Positions 1-7,263 are shown, counted from the stretch's first letter. The stretch is 16,531 nucleotides of DNA from CAZFAP01 sp964516325 (GCA_964516325.1 CAZFAP010000113.1:1-16531); one strand, 5' to 3'. A program made the numbers and translations. The notes: generated from the sequence alone by a model not told the origin.

Positions 1-857
1 GTTGTGGACAGATTGACGACCACCGGACCGGGCTTTCGAGAAAGAACGTGTTTGACGGCGAGCGCAACCGACAGCTCCTCCCCGATGGCGCGACCGTTCT
101 CGTCAACGACTGCCAGCCTGTCGGCGTCGGCATCCTGCGCGAAGCCGATGTCTGCTTTCTCCTTTTCCACAGTCTCACAGAGCTGTGTGATGTTCTCCGC
201 TTTGGGTTCCGGGTCTCGAGGGAAAAACCCGTCGGCGACATCGTTAATTCCGACGACCTCGCATCCGAGGATTGTTAGAAAACGCGGCGTGAATATGGCC
301 CCCGCGCCGTTGCACGAATCGAAGACGACCTTGAACTTTCTTTTCTTGATCGTCTCGATGTCCAAATAATCGAGCAGGGCTGCAAAATGTTCTCTGACCG
401 GATCATCGTCCACTGCGATGGATTTGTACTCATCCGTCTCGACGAGCGCGAATTCGGATTGATGATAGATGTCGAGAAGCTCTTGTGCCTCGTACCGGTT
501 GAGAAACAGCCCACCTCGCCCGACGAACTTCAAGGCGTTCCATTGAACCGGGTTGTGGCTGGCAGTGATTGCGATGGCGCCGATAGCGTCCGTGCGGCCG
601 GTCTTAATCAGAATGGAAGGAACGGGGGAAATCCCCACGTCTATCGGTTTGCAGCCGACGGCGAGGAGCCCCGCGAAGACCGCATTCTTCACCATCTCGC
701 CGGACACGCGAGTATCCCGCCCGACGATGACCGCGCCGGGTCCCACGAATGTCCCGAAGGCTTCGGCGAACGTCGTCACCAACTGCGGCGTCAGCGTCTC
801 ACCGACGACCCCTCGGACGCCCGAAATTCCGACTTTTAGTGATGAACGACGCGCCAT
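1..857 (-). CDS. Alpha-D-phosphohexomutase (GlmM / phosphomannomutase-like), 3' end cut by window
   Basis: Cytosolic enzyme that moves phosphate between C1 and C6 of a hexose or hexosamine. The reading frame starts at ATG 857-855 and stays open to the left edge, giving about 285 residues. The N-terminus reads LKVGISGVRGVVGETLTP, typical of the family. The catalytic serine loop TASHNP is present (Ser about residue 100, codon 560-558). The metal-binding loop reads DADADR (on the complement of about 100-120), with all three aspartates. The frame reaches VVVNLST at the edge, so the sugar-binding loop and the C-terminal phosphate-binding domain lie outside the window. It lies 69 bp downstream of a paralogue in the same direction. 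Whether the substrate is glucosamine, mannose or glucose phosphate cannot be decided without domains 3 and 4, so no gene symbol is given. The family call is secure. Confidence 0.93.
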   Translation of the reverse strand, partial: MARRSSLKVGISGVRGVVGETLTPQLVTTFAEAFGTFVGPGAVIVGRDTRVSGEMVKNAVFAGLLAVGCKPIDVGISPVPSILIKTGRTDAIGAIAITASHNPVQWNALKFVGRGGLFLNRYEAQELLDIYHQSEFALVETDEYKSIAVDDDPVREHFAALLDYLDIETIKKRKFKVVFDSCNGAGAIFTPRFLTILGCEVVGINDVADGFFPRDPEPKAENITQLCETVEKEKADIGFAQDADADRLAVVDENGRAIGEELSVALAVKHVLSRKPGPVVVNLST

Positions 858-926
858 CCTTTTGTTCGTCCTACTACGATTGGTTTGCGGAGCGAAAACT
901 GCCCGTCGCAGTCTGACAAGGTCCTT

Positions 927-2288
927 TCAGGTCGCACGGGATACGACGCCAATCGCGCGGTCGGCTTTCTCCCGTGCCTTTTTGCGGTCGTTGCTTTCCG
1001 CAATGACGCGGATCAAGGGCTCCGTCGTCGAGGCGCGGACGTGAACCCAACTGTCCTGCCAGTCCACCCGGACACCATCCGTCAGGTCGGGCTTCTCGCG
1101 GCGATACTCCCGCCTGACCTCATCAATCACGCCGTGAACCTTCTCCGGAGGACAGTGTATCTTCTCCTTGATAACATGGTATCTGGGAAGTTCCTTGAGC
1201 AGTTCCGAGGCTCTCTTCTGCCGAACCGCCATCATCTCCAAAATCAATCCCATCGCGAGAAATCCGTCAAACGCAGGTTGGAATTCCGGCACGGCGACCG
1301 TTCCGCTCCCTTCGCCCGCGATGATGGCGTCTTCCGCGAGCATCGTATGAATCGTGTGGAAGTGCCCAACCTGGCTCTTGATCACCGGGCAATCATACCG
1401 CCGCGCGACATCATCTACCATCTTTGTCGTCGAGAGATTTGTTACCACGGCACCTTTTTTGCGGCTGAGGAAATGTTCCAGAACCAGCGGGAACGTGCAT
1501 TCCTCGCTCACGGTTTCCCCCGTGTCTGTGACGATGGAAAGCCTCCCGGCGTCGCTGCTGAGGAGAAAGCCGATGTGCGCTTGAAGCGGCTTGACGATGG
1601 AAGCAATTTGGCGGGCGTTTCGCGGGCGAGGCTCCGGGTCGTGCGGGAATATGCCCGTCGGCTCGTTGTTAATGGGGATGAGCTGACAGCCCAGGCATTC
1701 GCAGAATCGGTCCACGATGCCCGCCGCGGCGCCATTGCACGGGTCAATGACCACTTTGAATCCCGTCGCCCGAATGGCTTTGTTGTCGAGAAAATTGCAG
1801 AGGCGGTTGAAGTAGGTCTCGAGATAGCCCTCTCTTCGCTCGACTTTTCCAAGTGCGTTCCACGCCCGCTTCACAAACTCGCCGGAATGATAAACGTCGA
1901 GAACTTCCTCGCCCTCGTACGAATTCAGGTGCGTGCCGCGGGAATTGATGAAGCCCAGCGCGTTCCATCGCGCGTCGTTGTGCCCCGCGCTCATCGCGAT
2001 TCCCCCCGAAGCCGATAGCTCGTGAACCATAAACTGAATGATCGGCGTCGGGCAGATGCCCAAGTCTGCAACCGTGCACCCCGTCGAGAGAAGCCCCGCC
2101 AGGACTGCCGCCTTGACCATTTCTCCCGACGTCCGAGTATCCCGCCCCACGACGACAAGACCCGACTGCACGTACGTCCCAAAGGCGCACGCGAAATCCG
2201 TAATCAGTTCGGGCGTGAGGGTCTGGCCGACAATCCCTCTGACCCCGGCCGAACTGACTCTTAGTTGCTTCAGACCATGACCATTCAT
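927..2288 (-). CDS. Phosphohexomutase-family pseudoenzyme (degenerate active site)
   Basis: Full-length 453-residue member of the alpha-D-phosphohexomutase superfamily and paralogue of the neighbour at 1-857. The N-terminus (SSAGVRGIVGQTLTP) and the VVVGRDTRTSGEMVK segment match the family. The sugar-binding loop GEGSG (about 325-329) and the C-terminal phosphate loop RASTTEPLIR (about 418-427) are intact. The catalytic loop is not: where the paralogue has TASHNP this protein has SAGHND, so the phosphoserine position is Gly102 (codon GGG). The metal loop reads SSDAGR (244-249) against DADADR, so two of three aspartates are lost. The frame is uninterrupted and the rest of the protein is well conserved, which argues for a maintained non-catalytic role rather than decay. 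Mutase activity is unlikely. A regulatory or structural partnership with the active paralogue is an inference. The ATG at 2288 overlaps the stop of a possible leader ORF. Confidence 0.9.
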   Translation of the reverse strand: MNGHGLKQLRVSSAGVRGIVGQTLTPELITDFACAFGTYVQSGLVVVGRDTRTSGEMVKAAVLAGLLSTGCTVADLGICPTPIIQFMVHELSASGGIAMSAGHNDARWNALGFINSRGTHLNSYEGEEVLDVYHSGEFVKRAWNALGKVERREGYLETYFNRLCNFLDNKAIRATGFKVVIDPCNGAAAGIVDRFCECLGCQLIPINNEPTGIFPHDPEPRPRNARQIASIVKPLQAHIGFLLSSDAGRLSIVTDTGETVSEECTFPLVLEHFLSRKKGAVVTNLSTTKMVDDVARRYDCPVIKSQVGHFHTIHTMLAEDAIIAGEGSGTVAVPEFQPAFDGFLAMGLILEMMAVRQKRASELLKELPRYHVIKEKIHCPPEKVHGVIDEVRREYRREKPDLTDGVRVDWQDSWVHVRASTTEPLIRVIAESNDRKKAREKADRAIGVVSRAT

Positions 2289-2356
2289 ATGGACTCTTCA
2301 GGCCGCGAGGGCCCGTAACAGTTTGTGTGAGAGGCAAGCGTTGTCGCAGAGCACAC
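2285..2356 (-). CDS. Candidate 23-residue leader ORF upstream of the phosphohexomutase pair
   Basis: A GTG codon at 2356-2354 lies 7 nt after a perfect AGGAGG (2369-2364), the strongest ribosome-binding site near this junction. The frame runs 23 codons and its TGA (2287-2285) overlaps the ATG of the phosphohexomutase-like gene (2288-2286) as ATGA, the usual geometry of translational coupling. The mutase ATG itself has only a weak GAAGAG-like site. The peptide (starting MCSATTLASH) resembles nothing I know. A second GTG 2 nt further on opens an 18-codon frame that stops before the mutase start, so which frame is used is uncertain. The AGGAGG could also be coincidental. Confidence 0.35.
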   Translation of the reverse strand: MCSATTLASHTNCYGPSRPEESI

Positions 2357-2389
2357 TGGCGCTCCTCCTGATTCACCCGTCAGCGGTGC

Positions 2390-2418
2390 AGATTAGAACA
2401 GCCCTTTCCATATGTCAA
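2390..2418 (-). promoter_or_regulatory. Candidate sigma70-type promoter for the phosphohexomutase pair
   Basis: On the minus strand a perfect -35 TTGACA (2418-2413) is followed after exactly 17 nt by TAATCT (2395-2390), which keeps the three most conserved -10 positions (T1, A2, T6). It lies in the gap between hisF and the phosphohexomutase-like gene, pointing at the latter. Transcription would begin near 2383 and leave a leader of about 95 nt carrying the AGGAGG and the small ORF. The call rests on sequence match only. Confidence 0.5.
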
Positions 2419-2454
2419 GTCGGGCAGTCGTCTTAACAGGAATCCTCCTGGAAA

Positions 2455-2471
2455 GCGACAATGGTTGTCGC
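2455..2471 (-). terminator. Perfect 7-bp hairpin after hisF, possible weak terminator
   Basis: GCGACAA and TTGTCGC form a perfect 7-bp stem around a 3-nt loop, about 60 nt after the hisF stop. Read on the minus strand the stem is followed by TTTCC, a very short T-run, so intrinsic termination would be weak. Its place between the end of the car-his operon and the promoter at 2390-2418 is what one expects of an operon boundary. Confidence 0.3.
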
Positions 2472-2531
2472 CGCACTGATGTCCAGGAGCTGCACGTCAC
2501 CCCGGATTTCGATCTGCCTTGGGACAGTGTC

Positions 2532-3290
2532 TCACGATCTCACGCAGATACCTCTTTCACCGAGGTATTGTTTCGCCTGACGGATGGAGTAGTCGCCGTA
2601 GTGGAAGATGGAAGCCGCCAGCGCCGCATCCGCTTTGCCTTCCGCGAAGGCTTCGTAGAGGTGCGCGAGGTTGCCGGCTCCGCCCGAGGCGATGACCGGG
2701 ACATTGACTGCTTCGGAAATCGTGCGGGTCACATCGAGGTCGTATCCATTCTTTGTGCCGTCGGCGTCCATACTGGTCAGGAGGATTTCCCCGGCGCCGA
2801 GCTCTTCCGCTCGTTTTGCCCATTCGACGGCATCGAGGTCGGTGGGCTTCCTGCCACCGTAGGTATAGACAATCCACTTGCCGGGGGAAGCCCGCTTGGC
2901 GTCAATAGCGACGACGATGCACTGATTCCCGAAGGCTCGCGAGGATTCCGTGACGAGGTCCGGATGCTCGACAGCGGCGGTGTTCAGTGAAACCTTATCC
3001 GCCCCCGATTTGAGAAGAAGCCTTATGTCTTTCAGATTCCTGATTCCTCCGCCGACGGTCAACGGAATGAAGACCTGTTCGGCCGTCTTGCGCACGACGT
3101 CAAGAAGCGCTCGGCGCTTTTCGACGCTCGCCGTGATGTCCAGGAATACAACCTCGTCGGCGCCCTCGCGGCTATAAGCCGCGGCGATCTCGACGGGATC
3201 ACCGGCATCGCGGAGATTCACGAAATTGACGCCTTTGACGACCCGCGCGTCCTTCACGTCGAGGCACGGAATAATCCTTTTAGCTAACAT
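2532..3290 (-). CDS. hisF: Imidazole glycerol phosphate synthase cyclase subunit HisF
   Basis: (beta/alpha)8-barrel cyclase that uses ammonia delivered by HisH to convert PRFAR to imidazole-glycerol phosphate and AICAR, linking histidine and purine synthesis. At 252 residues it has the usual length. The N-terminus MLAKRIIPCLDVKDARVVKG carries catalytic Asp11, and the second catalytic Asp130 sits in VVAID. The phosphate-binding segments LTVGGGIR (78-84) and VIASGGAG are present. The ATG at 3290 lies inside the end of hisH, an 11-nt overlap, so the two are translationally linked and probably made in equal amounts. It is the last gene of the carA-carB-hisH-hisF operon. No anomaly seen. Confidence 0.98.
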   Translation of the reverse strand: MLAKRIIPCLDVKDARVVKGVNFVNLRDAGDPVEIAAAYSREGADEVVFLDITASVEKRRALLDVVRKTAEQVFIPLTVGGGIRNLKDIRLLLKSGADKVSLNTAAVEHPDLVTESSRAFGNQCIVVAIDAKRASPGKWIVYTYGGRKPTDLDAVEWAKRAEELGAGEILLTSMDADGTKNGYDLDVTRTISEAVNVPVIASGGAGNLAHLYEAFAEGKADAALAASIFHYGDYSIRQAKQYLGERGICVRS

Positions 3291-3996
3291 ACTTCACGAA
3301 ATTCTCCAGAACCTTCAAGCCGAGGTCGCCGCTCTTTTCCGGGTGAAACTGGACGCCGAATAGGCTATCTCTGGCAATCGCACAGGCGAACTCGCCGCCG
3401 TAATCGCTCGTCGCTGCGATGACGCCTTTGTCCTCCGGCACGACATAGTAGGAATGGACGAAATAGAAGAACGAATCGTCGGGGATTCCATCGAAAAGGG
3501 GCGACGCGGTCTGTTGCCTCACCGGTCGAATGGTATTCCATCCCATGTGCGGGATTTTCATCTCACCACGAAAGCGCACGACCCTGCCGGGAACGACACT
3601 CAATCCGTCATGCAGGCCGTGCTCCTCGCTAACCGAGAAGAGGAGCTGCAATCCCAGACAGATGCCGAGCAGTGGCTTCCCTTCATTGATTCTCTGATGA
3701 ATGGAGGGGATGAGACCGAGTTTTTCGAGGTTCTGCATGCCCGCGGAAAAAGCCCCCACACCCGGGAGAATCGCTCCCTTTGCCGACACGACCTTTTCCC
3801 CGTCGCTCGTCAGCTCCGCTTTTGCGCCCACTGCCTCAAGCGCCTTAGTCACGCTCCGCAAATTTCCCAGCCCGTAATCAATCACGACGATTTCCGGCTT
3901 GGCTCTTTGAAGGGAAGAGCGGCTCTTTCTGGCTTCTGATTGTGGTGGCATGTGCTTTGAACCGATATATGGATAGCGCGGCAATCCGCCGGTCAC
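3280..3996 (-). CDS. hisH: Imidazole glycerol phosphate synthase glutaminase subunit HisH
   Basis: Class I glutamine amidotransferase that hydrolyses glutamine and channels ammonia into HisF. Motifs: IVVIDYGLGNLRSV at the domain start, the PGVGAF loop (79-84), nucleophile Cys113 in GICLGLQ, and His218 and Glu220 in GVQFHPE. The GTG at 3996 is chosen as start because AGGAG lies 8 nt upstream and the codon overlaps the carB stop as GTGA. This gives 238 residues with a polar extension of about 33 residues before the domain. The ATG at 3951 would shorten it to 223 residues but has no visible ribosome-binding site. The 3' end overlaps hisF by 11 nt. Function is certain; the exact start is less so. 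Confidence 0.97.
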   Translation of the reverse strand: MTGGLPRYPYIGSKHMPPQSEARKSRSSLQRAKPEIVVIDYGLGNLRSVTKALEAVGAKAELTSDGEKVVSAKGAILPGVGAFSAGMQNLEKLGLIPSIHQRINEGKPLLGICLGLQLLFSVSEEHGLHDGLSVVPGRVVRFRGEMKIPHMGWNTIRPVRQQTASPLFDGIPDDSFFYFVHSYYVVPEDKGVIAATSDYGGEFACAIARDSLFGVQFHPEKSGDLGLKVLENFVKYVS

Positions 3997-5666
3997 GTCA
4001 GTCGCTCCTGAACTTCATTCTCGCTCTCGTACGTCGAATAGAAATACGGGGTGAACGCCTCAAACTCCGCAGCGCAGGTGTCAACGAGCTTATACGTCGG
4101 GACAGTTCCCTTTTCGTGCCGGAGCTTGAACACCGAGACCTCATCAGTTCCCAGCAATCTCGCCAACTGAACGTCCGAGAAGCCGAACTCCTTTGCCCTC
4201 CGGAGGAGGTCCGTCGGGATTGTCTCCAGCACACGCCCTCGATGTCCTCGAATCTCTTTCTCCAGCGCGACAATCTCTTCGATGTTGTGGAGGAACCACC
4301 GGTCAATCCGCGTCAGCTCGTGGGTCTCCTCGACGGACAAGCCTCTCTGGAACGCGTGCTTGATGTAGAAAACTCTCTCGGCATTTGGAGTCCTCAGCCT
4401 CTCGCGCAGAATCTCGACGGGAACCTCTCTCTTGAGATCGTCAAGCCCTGCGACGCCGATGTCCAGGGACCGCAGTCCCTTTTGTAGTGCCTCCTTGAAG
4501 GTCCTCCCGATCGCCATCGCCTCCCCGACGGATTTCATTGAGGTGGTCAAGGTGACGTTGGCTTCCGGAAACTTCTCGAACGCAAATCGAGGAATCTTCA
4601 CGACGCAGTAGTCTATCGTCGGCTCAAAGCAGGCTGGAGTCTCCTTCGTGATGTCGTTTGGAATCTCGTCCAGCGTGTATCCCACAGCCAGCTTTGCGGC
4701 GATTTTCGCAATGGGGAACCCCGTTGCCTTTGACGCGAGAGCCGAACTCCGCGAGACTCGCGGATTCATCTCGATGATGACCATCCGCCCGTCGTCGGGG
4801 TTGACCGCGAACTGTATATTCGAGCCGCCGGTCTCCACACCAATTTCCCGGATGCAGGCGATTGCGGCATCGCGCATCCGCTGGTACTCCTTGTCGGTCA
4901 ATGTCTGCACCGGCGCCACCGTTATGCTATCCCCCGTGTGGACCCCCATCGGGTCGAAGTTCTCGATCGAGCAGATAATCACGACGTTGTCCTTGAGGTC
5001 TCGCATGACCTCCAACTCATATTCCTTCCAGCCGATGACCGATTGCTCAATCAGGATTTGGCGAATCATGCTCAACTCAAGCCCGTTGAGCGCGATTTCC
5101 TCGAACTCCTCGACGTTATAAGCCACGCCGCCGCCTGTCCCTCCGAGAGTGAACGCCGGACGGATGACCGCCGGCAAACCCACTTGTCGGACGACCTCTC
5201 TCGCTTGTTCCATACTCCGCGCCTCCCCGCTTCGCGGGACTTCCAACCGAATCTTCTCCATCGCTTCCTTGAACAACAGGCGGTCCTCGGCTTTTCGGAT
5301 TGCCTCGATCTTCGCGCCGATTGTCTCGACGCCGTATTTCTCCAGGACGCCCTTGTCCGCGAGTGCGACGGCGGTGTTCAGTGCGGTCTGCCCACCCAGC
5401 GTCGGCAACAGCGCGTTCGGTCTTTCCCTTTCGATAATCCGCTCCACGACCTCCGGCGTAATCGGTTCCACGTACGTCCGGTCCGCCATCACGGGGTCCG
5501 TCATGATGGTCGCCGGATTTGAGTTCACGAGCACCACCTCAAAACCCTCCTGCTTGAGAACCTTACAGGCTTGGGTGCCCGAATAATCGAACTCGCACGC
5601 CTGGCTAATCACAATCGGACCGGACCCGATGATAAGAATCTTCCTTATGTCATTTCTTCTGGGCAC
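3993..5666 (-). CDS. carB: Carbamoyl-phosphate synthase large subunit, N-terminal half (split CarB)
   Basis: ATP-grasp half that makes carboxyphosphate and carbamate from bicarbonate, ATP and ammonia. Visible are KILIIGSGPIVISQACEFDYSG at the N-terminus (pre-ATP-grasp fold), the glycine-rich loop FTLGGTGGG (172-180), the ATP/Mg segment EMNPRVSRSSALASKATG (about 299-316), and the helical oligomerisation domain with RIDRWFLHNI near residue 460. The protein stops at 557 residues, just after YFYSTYESENEV, where a normal CarB of about 1070 residues continues into its second ATP-grasp half. That half, which phosphorylates carbamate, is not in the window. Split CarB is known in Aquifex and some methanogens, so a separate carB2 elsewhere is likely. 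The GTG start at 5666 has GGAGG 6 nt upstream and overlaps carA by 17 nt; the stop overlaps hisH by 4 nt. Confidence 0.95.
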   Translation of the reverse strand: MPRRNDIRKILIIGSGPIVISQACEFDYSGTQACKVLKQEGFEVVLVNSNPATIMTDPVMADRTYVEPITPEVVERIIERERPNALLPTLGGQTALNTAVALADKGVLEKYGVETIGAKIEAIRKAEDRLLFKEAMEKIRLEVPRSGEARSMEQAREVVRQVGLPAVIRPAFTLGGTGGGVAYNVEEFEEIALNGLELSMIRQILIEQSVIGWKEYELEVMRDLKDNVVIICSIENFDPMGVHTGDSITVAPVQTLTDKEYQRMRDAAIACIREIGVETGGSNIQFAVNPDDGRMVIIEMNPRVSRSSALASKATGFPIAKIAAKLAVGYTLDEIPNDITKETPACFEPTIDYCVVKIPRFAFEKFPEANVTLTTSMKSVGEAMAIGRTFKEALQKGLRSLDIGVAGLDDLKREVPVEILRERLRTPNAERVFYIKHAFQRGLSVEETHELTRIDRWFLHNIEEIVALEKEIRGHRGRVLETIPTDLLRRAKEFGFSDVQLARLLGTDEVSVFKLRHEKGTVPTYKLVDTCAAEFEAFTPYFYSTYESENEVQERLT

Positions 5667-6750
5667 GGCGCTCCTCCAACATCGCCATGAACTCGTCGAA
5701 CAAATACGCCGCGTCGTGCGGTCCCGCGGATGCTTCCGGGTGAAACTGCACCGAGAAAATCGGCAACTTCCTGTGCCTCATTCCCTCGAGCGTCTGATCG
5801 TTCAAGTTAACGTGCGTAACCTCAACGTCGTTGAGGTCAAGCGTGTTCGCATCCACGCAGAACCCATGATTCTGGACCGTGATGCATATCCTCCCGGTCC
5901 TCAAGTCTTTGACCGGATGATTGGCCCCGCGATGCCCGAACTTCAGCTTGTACGTCTTTCCGCCGAAAGCTAAGCCAAGCATCTGATGCCCAAGGCAAAT
6001 GCCGAAAATGGGCATCTTGTCAAGCAGCGCCCTCACCGTCTCCACCACGTACGGAAGCGCCGCCGGATCCCCCGGTCCGTTCGACAAGACAAGCCCATCC
6101 GGCTTCATGTCCAGAATCTCTTCCGCACTCGCCTCCGCCGTCGCCACCATCACTCTGCAACCTCGCGTCGCAAGGCTCCGCAGAATATTGTGCTTGACCC
6201 CGCAATCAAGAACCACAACCGTGTGTTCGCCTTCCTCGCTCCAAACCCACGGCTCCCGGCAGGCAACTTCTTTTACCAGGTCTCGCCCGACCAACCCCGG
6301 CGATTCTTTCGCTTTCGTGACCAGGCTCTCGTCGTTGAGGTCCTCCGTCGAAATCACCGCCTTCATCACCCCGGCGACTCGCAGGTGCTTCGTCAGCGCC
6401 CGCGTGTCAATCCCCTCAATCCCGATGATCCCGTTTTCCTTCAAATATGCGTCGAGCGTTTTTTCCGCCCGCCAGTTGCTCGAAATCTCGCTGCATTCTT
6501 TGACCGCAAAACCCTCCACAAACGGCCGCGTGGACTCGACATCCTCCGCGTTGACTCCGTAGTTCCCGATCAACGGGTACGTCATCGCCACGATCTGCCC
6601 CTTATACGACGGATCGGTCAAGATCTCCTGATACCCTGTCATGCTCGTATTGAACACCGCCTCACCGGAAGTCTCCCCCGTCGCTCCGATAGAGAAGCCG
6701 CGCAGCACCGTCCCATCCTCCAGCGCTATTTTCGCTTCAGTCCTTTTCAT
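5650..6750 (-). CDS. carA: Carbamoyl-phosphate synthase small (glutaminase) subunit CarA
   Basis: Class I glutamine amidotransferase supplying ammonia to CarB for carbamoyl phosphate, precursor of arginine and pyrimidines. The 366 residues match the family length. The N-terminal CarA-specific domain (1 to about 170) includes VFNTSMTGYQEILTDPSYKGQ and MTYPLIGNYG. The glutaminase domain has SNGPGDP (223-229), nucleophile Cys252 in GICLGHQ, and His337/Glu339 in SVQFHPEASAGPHD. The ATG at 6750 fits the family N-terminus but has no clear Shine-Dalgarno sequence, unlike carB and hisH, and an in-frame TAG at 6816-6814 bars a longer start. It is the first gene of the operon; a structured leader lies upstream. 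Confidence 0.98.
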   Translation of the reverse strand: MKRTEAKIALEDGTVLRGFSIGATGETSGEAVFNTSMTGYQEILTDPSYKGQIVAMTYPLIGNYGVNAEDVESTRPFVEGFAVKECSEISSNWRAEKTLDAYLKENGIIGIEGIDTRALTKHLRVAGVMKAVISTEDLNDESLVTKAKESPGLVGRDLVKEVACREPWVWSEEGEHTVVVLDCGVKHNILRSLATRGCRVMVATAEASAEEILDMKPDGLVLSNGPGDPAALPYVVETVRALLDKMPIFGICLGHQMLGLAFGGKTYKLKFGHRGANHPVKDLRTGRICITVQNHGFCVDANTLDLNDVEVTHVNLNDQTLEGMRHRKLPIFSVQFHPEASAGPHDAAYLFDEFMAMLEERRAQKK

Positions 6751-6782
6751 ATCGTCGGTCGCTTGGCTCTGGACACAAATTG

Positions 6783-6853
6783 GGCGAGGCCCGGCGCCTT
6801 GTCCAAGCCCCGCCTATAGACTTTTGCCAAAAAGCATCTCGACACGATGCTTT
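6783..6853 (-). promoter_or_regulatory. Structured leader upstream of carA (two hairpins)
   Basis: On the minus strand, AAAGCATC and GATGCTTT (6853-6831) form an 8-bp stem with a 7-nt loop, running into a short T-tract (CTTTTT). Nearer to carA, GGCGGGGC and GCCTCGCC (6814-6783) form a second 8-bp stem, including one G-U pair, with a 16-nt loop, ending about 32 nt before the carA ATG. The first hairpin lies inside the small ORF at 6814-6882. CTTTT of the first hairpin can also pair with the AAAAG that follows, giving an alternative fold. Leader control of carAB is common in bacteria, but no known riboswitch or PyrR site was recognised here. Confidence 0.35.
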
Positions 6854-6882
6854 GTCCCGACACTCGCAGCACGCCGGGACAT
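6814..6882 (-). CDS. Candidate 22-residue leader ORF upstream of carA
   Basis: ATG 6882-6880 is preceded at 8 nt by a good Shine-Dalgarno sequence, AAGGAG (6896-6891), better than that of carA itself. The frame runs 22 codons to TAG at 6816-6814, 63 nt before the carA ATG and in the same frame as carA. The peptide (starting MSRRAASVGTKHR) is basic, with three arginines. Its codons cover the first leader hairpin and its stop touches the second. It could be a leader peptide controlling carA, a small protein, or chance. No homologue is recognised. Confidence 0.35.
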   Translation of the reverse strand: MSRRAASVGTKHRVEMLFGKSL

Positions 6883-6948
6883 AGAAACCACTCCTTGTCG
6901 GGCAATGTTCCCGTAATACAAACGCTATTTGCTCCCGACCCGCATGCG

Positions 6949-6977
6949 AGGTTATCATCGCCATCCGGCGGCGTCAA
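6949..6977 (-). promoter_or_regulatory. Candidate promoter for the carA-carB-hisH-hisF operon
   Basis: The minus strand shows TTGACG (6977-6972, one mismatch to the -35 consensus), a 17-nt spacer and TAACCT (6954-6949), which keeps T1, A2 and T6 of the -10 element. Transcription would start near 6942, giving a leader of about 190 nt that includes the small ORF and both hairpins. The layout resembles the promoter at 2390-2418. The match is moderate. Confidence 0.35.
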
Positions 6978-6982
6978 TCAAA

Positions 6983-7263
6983 ATCATCAAGGCGCCGAGG
7001 GAAACGAGGGTATTGTTCCAGCGGATGAGACGATGGGCTCGATGAGGGACAGATGCATGCTTTTTCCATTGCAAGGTGGGCGTCAGGAGGACGAGACTGG
7101 ACGCTTTGCCCATACCCCGCAGCCGCGTATCCGACCACAATCCCGGTCAGAGCCTCGCCCAAGGACGTCATGGGGCTGGTGGGCGGGCACTCCTGAAGAG
7201 AAACCGGTTCGCAAAATCGTGTCTATCTTGTCACAAGGAGCACAAGCGTATGCGCCAAAACTC
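6983..7263. other. Intergenic stretch without a supported gene
   Basis: This lies between the 3' end of the membrane-protein gene (7264) and the candidate car operon promoter. Only short frames without ribosome-binding sites run through it. The best is 52 codons on the minus strand from ATG 7113 to about 6955, which ends inside the presumed promoter. No tRNA, repeat or clear terminator was seen. Confidence 0.5.

Noticed and set aside
885..2018. 377-residue plus-strand frame opposite the phosphohexomutase-like gene
   Set aside because: Antisense to a well-recognised protein; no family motif in its translation and no matching ribosome-binding site.
927..2288. Calling the degenerate mutase a pseudogene
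   Set aside because: The frame is complete, the flanking motifs are conserved and translation signals are present; only catalytic residues are altered.
6955..7140. Minus-strand frame of 52-61 residues with a hydrophobic C-terminus (NNTLVSLGALMILIDAAGW)
   Set aside because: No ribosome-binding site at either possible start (TTG 7140, ATG 7113), its end overlaps the candidate car promoter, and it matches no family I know.
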